A stretch of 64,000 bases of DNA, taken from positions 28,803 through 92,802 of the forward strand of contig NZ_NIHD01000012.1 in assembly GCF_002806975.1 (NCBI RefSeq), in the 5' to 3' direction. The position numbers and the translations under genes were made by a program. The notes below the pieces were generated by a model, which was not told the origin of the DNA, ran no database searches, and saw nothing but the letters and a program-made list of their open reading frames with translations. Source of the stretch: Marinobacter aromaticivorans (lineage in GTDB: Bacteria > Pseudomonadota > Gammaproteobacteria > Pseudomonadales > Oleiphilaceae). Positions 18,378 through 27,695 of this stretch are shown here, piece by piece; position 1 is the first letter of the stretch; each line of letters opens with the position of its first letter.

Positions 18378-21300
18378 ATGAAGTACAACAAGACCCTGGC
18401 ACTGATTCCCGCCCTTTTGCTTGCAGCCTGCGGCGGGGATGAGCAGAGCATCAACCAGAAAACCACGCCCGGCTCGGTGATCTACTCGTACCCGGCAGAC
18501 GGGCAGGCGGATGTCAGCCCGAAAGCCGATATTGTTCTCCGGTTTTCCCATGCGATTACTGAAGACGACGCCAGCCTCACCAGCAAAATCAGCGTGCAAT
18601 CCGACGGCGCTGTCGTGCCCTTCAGTGTTGAAAAAATTGATGAAGGCCGAAGCCTGAAGTTAACAACAAGCGGCGCTTTGACTACCGCATCCGCCTATTC
18701 CGTCACTTTTAACGAGCCGCTCCAGGCCGAAGGCGGGCGCACAATCGGCACACCCAACGGTGTTGGTGACCCGGGTATCCAGTTCGAGACCCGGGGCAGT
18801 TTCTCCGGGGCTGCGGGGCTGGCAAACACCTCGGATAGCTTTGGCGTAGCCTGGAAGGTACCGGCCAGCGATGATCAAACCGACAAACGCTTCCAGGCGA
18901 TGAACTTTTCAACGTTCCGCTTTGCGATGACGCAACCGGTACATCCGGACTGGAAAGAGCTTGGTGGTTCGATTGAAATGCTCGACAAGAACGGCCAGCC
19001 AGTGCCTGCGTCCATTCTGGTGAAAGGCAACCGGATCACGGTTGACCCGTGCGTGACACCCGACCCTCAGCAGTGCGGCGGTAAGGAAGATGTGCTTAAC
19101 AGCGGTGAAACCTACACGCTCGAATTCACCGATCTGGCAAGCCTGACCGATCCCGGGGCGGAAAACCGGTTTAACAAGACATTCAGCTTCACCCCCCGGG
19201 ATACCGGCCCCACAGTCGTGTTGCAGCAAAGCGCTATAGACTCTGGCCTGGCGGCGGGAGAAACGGATGAAACACGGCTGACCAAGTCCATCCTGAATGG
19301 CCAGATCATCAATGGAGTTACCCTGAACTCCGTACTTCAGGGTGTTGCCGGCCCTTCCCAGCAGACAGGTGATCTGTTTGCCGAGCTGGCATTCGCGCCG
19401 TCATTTGAAGCGACTGAAGCACTCCCTCTGCGTATACCTAAGGGCAGTATTCTTCGCAGTACCAGCCTGGACGTGCTCGTTGGCGGCAAAGTGCCCGTTC
19501 TGGATGCGGCAACCCATGAGCTCCAAACCACAGGCGACATCAAGGTAACCATGCTCTCCGATGCCTCCGGCTACCTGAGCCCGAACGCCTACACCGACGA
19601 CATCAATGTTCCCCGGCAGATTACCCTGTTCATGGATGTTTCCATGAACACGGAAGAAGCACAGCCAAACGCTGCTCTCTCCCAGGATCTGATGGGCGTG
19701 GAACTGCGGGGCATTGCACTGGTAAAAGACGGCGTACTGACCATTGATGCCATTGGCATGGTTGAACCCAACCTGCTCGGGCAGGAATACACGGATTCCA
19801 CCATTGCGTTCCATCTTCAGGCCGCCACAGATGCCGACTCGGCCCTGGATGCCGAAGAACTGCGTGAGCTGGATAATACAGCGCCCAAGCTGGTGAGCTG
19901 GACACCGGGCGCAACAGATGCCATCCCGCCCACACGGCAATCGATGCACCGCCCCGGCGACCCGGTTATTCTGTTCTTTGATGAGCCGCTGGATCCGGAG
20001 TCCGTCAAGAGCGCCGTCAGCCTCTTTGCCAACGATTCAAGCGGTAGCCAGGAACTCACAGACCTGAAAATTGAAGTGGATGGCACCACCATCGCTATTC
20101 AACCGAAATCTGGTTTGCGGCATGGGGTGGACTATAAGCTGCAACTTAATAGTCTGGCAGACATAGTAGGCAACACCGCTACCATCCCTCCGTTGAGATT
20201 CTCATTACCGGAAATAGACGATGGCAGCGGCTCCGTTACCGAGCAATCCCCCTTCGCTCTTACCATCTACCCTGGCTATCCGTGTGTCACGGAAAACCTC
20301 AATCTGGCGGAAGGTTTCCACGGGCATTGTAAGGATGTGGCTGGCGACAATTTGCCAAACGACAATGCAGGTAACGCACAAAGCAGGGATATTCTGCCGG
20401 TCACGACGTTACCAGCAGACCGCCCGATCGTTGTGGTCTTCTCTCAATCCATGAAGCTCAGCTCTATCCGGCTCAATGAAACGTTTATTGTGGAAAAGGT
20501 CGATGAATCGGGGAATGTCATCTCCGGCATTGATGGACGCCTTGAAAAAAACCTGCAACGCATCAGTTTCTTCCCTGATCAACCATGGGAGCCTGGCGCT
20601 CTTTATCGCTATACGCTGGTCTCCGCCGTAAACGGCAACTGTGATGTCGTCATTTGCGGAAAAAATAACAGGGCCTTCCAAACTGATCTTTTGCTGGATC
20701 CCGAGGACAATGGCGGCGAACCTCTAGAGATTTATTTTAGGGGTCAGGAGAGTGTTTCGACGGTATTCACACCGCTGAGAAACCTTCCAATTCGAGACGC
20801 TAATTCCAATTATTATATCGAGGATTTCGAACCTTTCGATTTTGTCCAGGCGACAGATGAGAGTGGTTTGCCTCTCGAGCACTTTGAAACACCACCAAAC
20901 GCAGCACGACTGGCGATGAATGGAAACGCAGTAGTGCTCGGAAACAACGGAGGCGAAGAGGCCAACGCCCGCGTAGGCTGCTCATATCAAGAAGCAAACG
21001 AATGCTGGGACAAGAAGTACATTTATCAAACGTATGGTCTGAACACCGAAGTAATCGGGCCCGAAATTGATCCAGAGACCGGTGAGGAAACGGGGAATAT
21101 CCGAGTATTGCTTTACCCAACCATGCTGGTCACCACGCCAGCTAAAGTTTGGTATAACTTGCTCGGGCCATCGGAATCCAACACCGGCCCCCAGATTCTT
21201 CGTATGAGATACCAAGAACCTACAGAAAACAACCCGATGGGGCTGGTCGAGGGCCGCATCGTCACAGGTGAAAACGGCGGCCCACGATTCCAGGTGGATG

Positions 21301-21683
21301 CCGACCTACTACTTGATGCACCAAACCTTGACCTACCCATAGAGGGCCTGCTTGCCCACAATCTGTTCAGTTATCCATTCAAGTTGGAATTGGACGGACC
21401 GATCACGTTCTTCGACGATGGCAGAATGCAAATCGAACAGAGGAATAGTAACACTCCACTTATTACCGTTGATGTTGCCGGCTCCAATAACGCAACGTCC
21501 GGACTGCTTGGTTTCGTAAGCTGCCTCGGTAGCATCTTTACAGGTGGAGGCTTGAGTGCCTGTGAAGAACTGGCGAACGGCAATGGCAAGGCTGTTCAAT
21601 TACCGCTGAAGATACCGCCTCAGGGAGTTTATCTGAACTTCATTTCCAACCCGGTCAAAGATTTACCGGCCCATTACGAATAA
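18378..21683 (+). CDS. Large Ig-like (Big_5/SbsA-type) lipoprotein
   Basis: 1101 residues. The signal peptide ends in lipobox LLAAC (Cys18), so it is a lipid-anchored envelope protein. Several Ig-like Big_5 modules can be seen by their recurring start: YSYPADGQADVSPKADIVLRFS (about 35), APKLVSWTPGATDAI with DPVILFFDEPLDPESV (about 505-545), and TLPADRPIVVVFSQSM (about 675). Paired Cys in the middle (for example CVTPDPQQC, CDVVIC) suggest periplasmic or surface disulfides. A GAGGAGAGG RBS precedes the ATG. It is co-transcribed with the FadL-family porin before it. Function unknown; a partner role in hydrophobic-substrate uptake is inference from the pairing. Confidence 0.82.
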   Translation: MKYNKTLALIPALLLAACGGDEQSINQKTTPGSVIYSYPADGQADVSPKADIVLRFSHAITEDDASLTSKISVQSDGAVVPFSVEKIDEGRSLKLTTSGALTTASAYSVTFNEPLQAEGGRTIGTPNGVGDPGIQFETRGSFSGAAGLANTSDSFGVAWKVPASDDQTDKRFQAMNFSTFRFAMTQPVHPDWKELGGSIEMLDKNGQPVPASILVKGNRITVDPCVTPDPQQCGGKEDVLNSGETYTLEFTDLASLTDPGAENRFNKTFSFTPRDTGPTVVLQQSAIDSGLAAGETDETRLTKSILNGQIINGVTLNSVLQGVAGPSQQTGDLFAELAFAPSFEATEALPLRIPKGSILRSTSLDVLVGGKVPVLDAATHELQTTGDIKVTMLSDASGYLSPNAYTDDINVPRQITLFMDVSMNTEEAQPNAALSQDLMGVELRGIALVKDGVLTIDAIGMVEPNLLGQEYTDSTIAFHLQAATDADSALDAEELRELDNTAPKLVSWTPGATDAIPPTRQSMHRPGDPVILFFDEPLDPESVKSAVSLFANDSSGSQELTDLKIEVDGTTIAIQPKSGLRHGVDYKLQLNSLADIVGNTATIPPLRFSLPEIDDGSGSVTEQSPFALTIYPGYPCVTENLNLAEGFHGHCKDVAGDNLPNDNAGNAQSRDILPVTTLPADRPIVVVFSQSMKLSSIRLNETFIVEKVDESGNVISGIDGRLEKNLQRISFFPDQPWEPGALYRYTLVSAVNGNCDVVICGKNNRAFQTDLLLDPEDNGGEPLEIYFRGQESVSTVFTPLRNLPIRDANSNYYIEDFEPFDFVQATDESGLPLEHFETPPNAARLAMNGNAVVLGNNGGEEANARVGCSYQEANECWDKKYIYQTYGLNTEVIGPEIDPETGEETGNIRVLLYPTMLVTTPAKVWYNLLGPSESNTGPQILRMRYQEPTENNPMGLVEGRIVTGENGGPRFQVDADLLLDAPNLDLPIEGLLAHNLFSYPFKLELDGPITFFDDGRMQIEQRNSNTPLITVDVAGSNNATSGLLGFVSCLGSIFTGGGLSACEELANGNGKAVQLPLKIPPQGVYLNFISNPVKDLPAHYE

Positions 21684-21713
21684 AACAGGGGCCACTCAGA
21701 TCCGTGCTCTTCA

Positions 21714-21739
21714 GGCCAGTCTCCGGACTGGCCTTTTTT
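21714..21739 (+). terminator. Terminator after the porin/Ig-like lipoprotein operon
   Basis: GGCCAGTC (21714-21721), loop TCCG, GACTGGCC (21726-21733), then six T. Perfect stem, 30 nt after the stop. Confidence 0.93.
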
Positions 21740-21846
21740 GTAGCCGGAACAGCGAATCACGGTTTCCCTCAGCCAGCATTTTCCTGCCAATCTGGTTGCA
21801 CAATGAAACCCGACCTGCAACAACAAGAACCCCGGGAGAAACACTC

Positions 21847-22230
21847 ATGCAAAACGGCACCAGTACCCAGACCTTCGGCAGTATCGCGATCTGGCTCGCA
21901 TACTGCCTGAACATACTTACCGGGAAGCTGGATGTTGTTGGCGGTGTGATGTTCAGCCAGCCCGCCATTGATCTGATTGCACCGGGAGCCATGTCCGGGC
22001 AACGGGGGCACTTTGGCAAGCGCCACAGCCGGGTTAAAGGGGCTGCCGGAGTTTGCGAGTGAGTACCCTTCAAGCACCATGGCGGATGAAATTCTCACGC
22101 CGATATCATTCTGCCTCCCACCACTGCATTTGAACGCAGCAAGCGATTGCCTCGGCCCGTGCCGGCGCGAGTATCAACGAAGTATAATGCGACCAGGAAA
22201 CCGATCCGGTTGCCGGCACATCCGTATTGA
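21847..22230 (+). pseudogene. Remnant of a molybdopterin-dependent oxidoreductase
   Basis: From 21847 the frame reads MQNGTSTQTFGSIAIWLAYC followed by LNILTGKLDVVGGVMF, then GQRGHFGKRHSRVKG. This resembles the central part of BisC/formate-dehydrogenase-like molybdopterin oxidoreductases (pattern ..LNILTGNLDRPGGAMF..). At the G run near 22037-22040 one extra base shifts the frame; the family sequence continues in the +1 frame as LPEFASEYPSSTMADEILTP to about 22102. It then jumps to ADIILPPTTAFER in the original frame (22099-22137), a motif that normally lies some tens of residues further on, implying an internal deletion. N- and C-terminal parts are absent. It is a decayed fragment, not a gene; exact ends are uncertain. 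Confidence 0.72.
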
Positions 22231-22308
22231 ATGGTCAGTCGGTAACTGTCAAAGTCTGGCAGTCGAAACAGCAACCTGTGCCCGCCTGAACCTGATAGGG
22301 AGAACAGC

Positions 22309-22764
22309 ATGCCTCAATGGCTACAGTGGAGCCTGATTATTGCCGGCGCTATCGCCATCACTGTCCTGCTGGGTTTTATCCGGCGGCAGATATCCATACT
22401 TGCGGATAACCGCAGGCGCAAACAGAAGGCAGAGGCGTTTCAGGCAAAACGACGTCAGGATATGATCGACAGTATCCGCGTGATTGCAATGGCGGTAGAG
22501 GAAAATCAGATCGAATATTCCGAGGCCTGCCTGCGCATCAAAGGCCTGCTTGATCATGTGGCTCCGGAGTTAATGGAGAGGGCTCCGTTCCGGGTGTTTA
22601 TGGAAGTCTACGAGCAGCTTCGCCATATGCCGACCCATCAGGCACGCCAGGATACGGAGGTGCGTTTTGTAGAGAAAATGGACAAGGAACGGTTTGAGGT
22701 GGAAGAACGCCATGCCGATGAAATACGCCGTGCCGCAACGGCCATCCGCAATCACGCTTTCTGA
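22309..22764 (+). CDS. DUF2489-family protein
   Basis: 151 residues with one N-terminal transmembrane helix (about residues 7-25, SLIIAGAIAITVLLGFI) followed by a charged helical cytoplasmic domain. The region around RVIAMAVEENQIEYSEACLRIKGLLD matches the DUF2489 family. The ATG at 22309 follows AGGGAGAACAGC. Monocistronic. Function unknown. Confidence 0.83.
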   Translation: MPQWLQWSLIIAGAIAITVLLGFIRRQISILADNRRRKQKAEAFQAKRRQDMIDSIRVIAMAVEENQIEYSEACLRIKGLLDHVAPELMERAPFRVFMEVYEQLRHMPTHQARQDTEVRFVEKMDKERFEVEERHADEIRRAATAIRNHAF

Positions 22765-23017
22765 CCCAAAACCTGTTTGTTTCTTTTTGTAACAGGGAAA
22801 AACAGTGTCGGCTTTTTATCGATTCATTATCAGTAGCTTGCTCAAAGCACGAAAAGTGACGTAATGCTCAAATTCCCACGTTCGGGGAAATGGCTTTTCC
22901 TTTTTAAAGTCCTTGTCTAAATTGAAACCAAGGGGGCCGGCTGTTCACCACATTAATCACTGCCCTGGGTTGTTTCTCCTGTCACGTTCGGACGACTCTG
23001 CAACAAGCAGAAACTTT

Positions 23018-23044
23018 GCCGGCCTTCTGTAGCCGGCTTTTTTT
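23018..23044 (+). terminator. Strong hairpin terminator with no gene directly upstream
   Basis: GCCGGC (23018-23023), loop CTTCTGTA, GCCGGC (23032-23037), then seven T, oriented for plus-strand transcription. The preceding gene on that strand ended 250 nt earlier, so it either ends a long 3' UTR of the DUF2489 gene or a small RNA in 22765-23017. That 297-bp gap contains no convincing coding frame. On the minus strand the hairpin lacks a T run, so it is not a good terminator for the HDOD gene. Confidence 0.75.
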
Positions 23045-23061
23045 CAGCTCACTTTTCTTTT

Positions 23062-24429
23062 TTACTGGCTCATCATGCCAGCCATGGCCATCACGTTATC
23101 CTTGCTGGCGACCAGCTCATCAAACTGGGCCTCGACCCGCGCGCGGTCCAGGCCAAGCTCGTCATAGACCTCCTGCTCCAGAGGCTCACCAGCACCCCCC
23201 AGCGCCACGCCTCTGGATGTCAGCAGTTGCCTCCCAAGCCAAAGCAGCCTGGCGTACACACTGTGCGCGCCCTGATAGTTACGGTTTTTCTGGTACCTTA
23301 TGGCCAGCGTAACCTCTTCAGGCATGCCCCAGTTTTCCATCAGCTGCGCCGCAATCTGTTCCCGGGTGATTCCGAGGAGATAGTGTTCTGTTACCGACGA
23401 ATCGATACCGGGATTCACTTCCAGGGAACGACATACCAGGTTGAAATGGGGTGGAAAAACCTGGGCCAGCAAAAGATAGCCAAAGTTATGCAGAAGACCC
23501 GCAAGGTAGGCCAAACCGAACATCGGGCGTTTACTGCGGGGCATCATGCTGGCGAGAATGCCTGCAGACTGGGCCTGCCAGATGGCCTGTTGCCAGTAAT
23601 CGACATAACCGTCCGGGTGATCCTGTGGCTGCTTGAGCGCTCGTCCCAGCGAAAGGCCCATGGCAAGGTTCATCACCATATCAAACCCGAGCACTCTCGA
23701 TACGGCATCGTGCACGGAGCGAACCTGCCCGGCGGCGGCATAAAAGGATGAAGATGCCCAACTGACAACCTGGGCGGCCAGGCTGGGATCACTCTCAACA
23801 ATGTCCACCAGATCACCCATTACCGCATTCGGGTTCACCCGCAGATGAATAATGCGTTGCGCGGTTTCAGGCAGTGGCGGGAGTTCCAGTGTATCTTCCA
23901 GGCGCTGGCGGATGCGCAGGCTGGTAAACTTCTTGAGGGCGAAAGTCAGCTGGCTGCGATCATTGGCCGGATCGTCCAGGTTTACTGTGATGTTTTCTGC
24001 TGCCACGGTAAACGACCGGCGTTCAGCCCCGGCTGTCAGTGCACGAAAGTCCTCTGCCGGCATCACCATGGCCAGATTCTGGCCTTCCAGCTCCAGGGCT
24101 ACCGAAGGCAAATCATCTATCCGGCGATCGACAATGGTCGGCCAGCCTGTCAGCGAGGGCAACGCAGGCAGTTCTCTCAGCCCGGCCCGCTCTTTCACCC
24201 GAACCTGTTCCCGGGATTTCATCAGCCGATAGTCGCTTTCCAGTTGCTTGTTCAGCCGCTCCAGATCAATCAGATCTTCCTTGCAACAGATCACCTGAAG
24301 TTTATCCGGCCCGTCGTTGAGCAGGACCATCCGCAACAGTTCGTGGCGGTTGGCCTGGCGCGCGTCCCTCAGCGAAACACCCTTAGCGGCCTCACCAAGA
24401 GCCTGCTGAACCGTTACCGGTAATTCCAT
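23062..24429 (-). CDS. HDOD-domain protein with N-terminal YbaK-like domain
   Basis: 455 residues from the ATG at 24429, chosen because GGGAG lies 8 nt upstream (a TTG 10 codons earlier lacks an RBS). Residues about 15-150 resemble aminoacyl-tRNA deacylase (YbaK/ProX) domains: VLLNDGPDKLQVICCKEDLIDL and LPALPSLTGWPTIVDRRI. Residues about 200-400 form an HDOD domain: LPPLPETAQRIIHLRVNPNA, VESDPSLAAQVVSWASSSFY, YLAGLLHNFGYLLLAQVFP. HDOD proteins act in signalling and regulation. Whether the YbaK-like part still edits tRNA is unknown. It is read from the same strand as recG, 147 nt downstream of it. Confidence 0.87.
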   Translation of the reverse strand: MELPVTVQQALGEAAKGVSLRDARQANRHELLRMVLLNDGPDKLQVICCKEDLIDLERLNKQLESDYRLMKSREQVRVKERAGLRELPALPSLTGWPTIVDRRIDDLPSVALELEGQNLAMVMPAEDFRALTAGAERRSFTVAAENITVNLDDPANDRSQLTFALKKFTSLRIRQRLEDTLELPPLPETAQRIIHLRVNPNAVMGDLVDIVESDPSLAAQVVSWASSSFYAAAGQVRSVHDAVSRVLGFDMVMNLAMGLSLGRALKQPQDHPDGYVDYWQQAIWQAQSAGILASMMPRSKRPMFGLAYLAGLLHNFGYLLLAQVFPPHFNLVCRSLEVNPGIDSSVTEHYLLGITREQIAAQLMENWGMPEEVTLAIRYQKNRNYQGAHSVYARLLWLGRQLLTSRGVALGGAGEPLEQEVYDELGLDRARVEAQFDELVASKDNVMAMAGMMSQ

Positions 24430-24576
24430 TGTATTCTCCCGAGTGTTGCTGCCTGCCAACCGGCCTCAATAATCGGCCATTGGCTGTTCAGTATAAGGCA
24501 TGGCTTGCGTCTGAATGTTGATGTAAAACCAATTCACGGGAATGCAGGTACGTTTTATTATTCCCGCCAGATCGAT

Positions 24577-26652
24577 TCACACATCGCCATACCGTACTTT
24601 TTCGCCCAGCCAGCGCCGGATCAACGCCTGCACCACTCTTGGGTGCTGCATAAGTTCCGGCGCCATCTCGCGCACTGGCTCAATCCAGCCCTTGTCTCTC
24701 TCAAAGTCTGCCAGCCGGAACTGCATCATGCCAGTCTGTCGGGTGCCGAGCACTTCGCCAGGCCCGCGGATTTCCAGATCCTTTTCAGCAATCACAAAAC
24801 CGTCCTGGCTGTCACGCAAAGCCTGCAGCCTTGCTTTGCCGTTAGCGGAGAGGGGCGGGTGGTACATGAGCACGCAAAAACTGGCCTGTTCGCCCCGCCC
24901 TACCCTGCCACGGAGCTGGTGTAACTGGGCCAGGCCCAGGCGTTCCGGGTTTTCAATAATGATCAGGGACGCATTGGGTACATCCACGCCCACTTCGATT
25001 ACAGTGGTGGCAACCAGCAAATCCAGCGCGCCCCGCTTGAACCGGTTCATTACCTCTGCCTTTTCCGTCGACTTGAGGCGCCCGTGCACCAGCCCGACCT
25101 TCAGCTCCGGCAACCGCTGCTCCAGCTCCTGGGCGGTAACCTCTGCAGCCTGACACTGCAGTGCCTCCGACTCCTCAATCAGGGTACAAACCCAGTAAGC
25201 CTGCCGGCCAGTTGAACAGGCGCTGCGCACGCGCTCAATCACATCTTCCCGCCGGGTATCGGGAATCACGATGGTTTCAACCGGTTTCCGGCCCGGGGGT
25301 AATTCGTCAATCACCGAAGTGTCGAGATCGGCATAAGCACTCATGGCCAGGGTGCGCGGGATGGGTGTTGCGGTCATGATCAGTTGGTGCGGTGCCAGGT
25401 TTCCGCCCACGCCTTTCTCCCGCAGGGCAAGGCGTTGGTGCACACCGAACCGGTGCTGCTCATCCACAATCACCAGCGCCAAACGGTGAAACAGCACATC
25501 GTCCTGGAACAGCGCGTGGGTGCCTATCACCACGCTGGCGGCCCCGGTATGAACGGCCTCCAGTGCTTCTGTTCTGGCTTTTCCCTTTACCTTGCCAGAC
25601 AACCAGGCCAGTTGGATACCCAGGGGCGCCAACCAGCCATAAAAGTTCTGGTAATGCTGTTCAGCCAGTATTTCCGTGGGCGCCATCAGCGCAACCTGAG
25701 CCCCCGCTCCTATGGCCTGAAGCGCTGCCAGGGCGGCAACGATGGTTTTACCGGAACCTACATCGCCCTGAATCAGCCGCAGCATGGGTACGGGCTGGCT
25801 GAGGTCCTGCCGGATATCACCCATAACATGGCGTTGGGCGCCCGTCAGGGAAAACGGAAGCTCGCCGAGGAATCGCTCGGTCAGATCGCCCGTTGGTAAC
25901 AGAGGCAAAGCCTGGCGGGCCTGTATCTGTTCCCGAACCTGCAGCAGGCTCAACTGATGGGCGAGCAGCTCTTCCATCACAAGGCGTTGCTGTGCCGGGT
26001 GGCGCCCCTCCACCAGTAGATGCACCGGAGCATTGGCAGGGGGAGAGTGCACCAACTGGACGGCTTCGGTGATACCCGGCAACTGGAAATCCGCGAGCAG
26101 CTTTTCTGGTAACCAGTCCCGTATCGGATGCCGGTGAAGGTAGGCCAGGGCCTGCTGGCACAGGCCTCTTACCCGGGGTTGCTGGATGCCTTCGGTCAGC
26201 GGGTAAACCGGCGTAAGGGTTGCCTGCCCCTCTGCCGGCATGGGTGGAGGATTTACCTGGTATTCAGGATGGTAGAATTCGTATCCGGCACGGCCAGGGC
26301 GCACTTCACCAAAACAGCGAACCCGCGTACCCTCTGCCAGGTGGTTTTTCTGGGCTGCATTGAAGTGAAAAAACCGCATCACCAGAAACCCGCTGCTGTC
26401 TTTCAGCGTAACCTGCAAGCTGCGGCGGCGCCCCATCACCACATCCGCTTTCATCACCTCCCCTTCCACTACCGCCACATCACCTATTCTGAGGCTGCCC
26501 ATGGGCAGGATCCGGGTGCGGTCTTCATAGCGGTGAGGCAGGTGAAACAGCAGATCCTGCAACGAGGCAATACCCAGTCGCGCAAGCTTTTCAGCCAACG
26601 CCTCGCCTACGCCCTTGAGCTCAGTGACCGGTATATCGTCCAGGGATGCCAT
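24577..26652 (-). CDS. recG: ATP-dependent DNA helicase RecG
   Basis: Branch-migration helicase that remodels stalled replication forks and Holliday junctions. 691 residues, full length. An N-terminal wedge/OB region (about 1-150) includes GVGEALAEKLARLGI. The helicase domain has Walker A GDVGSGKT (about 295), motif II DEQHRFGV (about 395) and TATPIPRTLA. Motif V-VI reads VGVDVPNASLIIIENPERLGLAQLHQLRGRVGRG. It starts 8 nt after oxyR, giving an oxyR-recG operon as in Pseudomonas. That co-transcription links oxidative-stress sensing to DNA repair. Confidence 0.97.
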   Translation of the reverse strand: MASLDDIPVTELKGVGEALAEKLARLGIASLQDLLFHLPHRYEDRTRILPMGSLRIGDVAVVEGEVMKADVVMGRRRSLQVTLKDSSGFLVMRFFHFNAAQKNHLAEGTRVRCFGEVRPGRAGYEFYHPEYQVNPPPMPAEGQATLTPVYPLTEGIQQPRVRGLCQQALAYLHRHPIRDWLPEKLLADFQLPGITEAVQLVHSPPANAPVHLLVEGRHPAQQRLVMEELLAHQLSLLQVREQIQARQALPLLPTGDLTERFLGELPFSLTGAQRHVMGDIRQDLSQPVPMLRLIQGDVGSGKTIVAALAALQAIGAGAQVALMAPTEILAEQHYQNFYGWLAPLGIQLAWLSGKVKGKARTEALEAVHTGAASVVIGTHALFQDDVLFHRLALVIVDEQHRFGVHQRLALREKGVGGNLAPHQLIMTATPIPRTLAMSAYADLDTSVIDELPPGRKPVETIVIPDTRREDVIERVRSACSTGRQAYWVCTLIEESEALQCQAAEVTAQELEQRLPELKVGLVHGRLKSTEKAEVMNRFKRGALDLLVATTVIEVGVDVPNASLIIIENPERLGLAQLHQLRGRVGRGEQASFCVLMYHPPLSANGKARLQALRDSQDGFVIAEKDLEIRGPGEVLGTRQTGMMQFRLADFERDKGWIEPVREMAPELMQHPRVVQALIRRWLGEKVRYGDV

Positions 26653-26660
26653 GGCTAAAG

Positions 26661-27620
26661 TCAGTCCGTTTCGGCAACAACCGGCGTGTCTACTTTCGCC
26701 TTCTCAATTACCCGGCACTGGCTGGCCGCAAGTGAGAGCACGTCAATGGCCTTGGGCCTTGGAAAGGTGACACGCCAGGCCAAAGCCACCGTACGGAATG
26801 GCACAGGCGGGGCGAAGGGCCGGGTTACCAGTATATCTTTATGGTACCGCATGCCGGAGGCGGCTGAGAGCGGCAGCACGGTAATACCCAGGCCAGAGGC
26901 AACCATGTGCCGAATGGTCTCCAGAGAACTGCCCTCTGTAACCAGTGAAGGGGACCCGGTATCCGCACGGCGGGTAACGGCTTCCACCAGAGGCGGGCAG
27001 GATTCCAGCACCTGATCCCGGAAGCAATGGCCGGGGCCAAGTAATAGTAACTGCTCGCGAGCCAGCTCCTCACCTGTAATTTGTTCTTTGGCGGCCAGCG
27101 CGTGGCCCGCGGGCAAAAGCACCACAAAGGGCTCATCGTATAACGGTAGTGTCAGCACCTCGGCTTCTTCAAAAGGCAGCGCTATAATAATTGCGTCCAG
27201 TTCAGATTGCCGCAGCTTCTGGCGCAGGTTGGCGGTGTAGTTTTCTTCGATATAAAGCGGCATTTCCGGCGCGGCACGGCGTAGCTCGGGCAAAAGATGG
27301 GGGAACAGATAAGGCCCTATGGTGTAAATGGCGCCCACCTTGAGCGGCGAGCTCAACTGGTTTTTTCCATCCTGGGCCATATCACGGATCACCCCCACCT
27401 GGTCCAGAACCCGCTGGGCCTGTTCCACAATGCGCTGACCGGTTTCAGTAACCCGGATGCTGCTTTTGCTGCGCTCAAACAGTGGGATGCCCAGCTCGTC
27501 TTCCAGCTTTTTGACCGCAACGCTGAGTGTCGGCTGGCTGACGTGGCAACGCTCGGCAGCCCGGCCAAAATGCCTTTCGCGGGCAAGCGTAACAACGTAT
27601 CGTAACTCGGTAAGAGTCAT
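26661..27620 (-). CDS. oxyR: Hydrogen-peroxide-sensing LysR-type activator OxyR
   Basis: 319 residues. The N-terminal winged helix-turn-helix begins MTLTELRYVVTLARERHFGRAAERCHVSQPTLSVAVKKLE. The two redox cysteines of OxyR are in place: GHCFRDQVLESCP near residues 198-207, equivalent to E. coli C199 and C208. Oxidation to a disulfide turns on antioxidant genes (catalases, peroxiredoxins). It is the first gene of oxyR-recG and diverges from an SDR gene; a possible OxyR site (ATTG-N7-CTAT) lies at 27683-27697 in the shared region. No peroxidase gene is in this window. Confidence 0.95.
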   Translation of the reverse strand: MTLTELRYVVTLARERHFGRAAERCHVSQPTLSVAVKKLEDELGIPLFERSKSSIRVTETGQRIVEQAQRVLDQVGVIRDMAQDGKNQLSSPLKVGAIYTIGPYLFPHLLPELRRAAPEMPLYIEENYTANLRQKLRQSELDAIIIALPFEEAEVLTLPLYDEPFVVLLPAGHALAAKEQITGEELAREQLLLLGPGHCFRDQVLESCPPLVEAVTRRADTGSPSLVTEGSSLETIRHMVASGLGITVLPLSAASGMRYHKDILVTRPFAPPVPFRTVALAWRVTFPRPKAIDVLSLAASQCRVIEKAKVDTPVVAETD

Positions 27621-27695
27621 GGTGATCTCCGGTCAAAAGGATACGGGCGACGATTCACTTGTTTATGGGTTAGAGGATAAGGATTGATATTGTCT

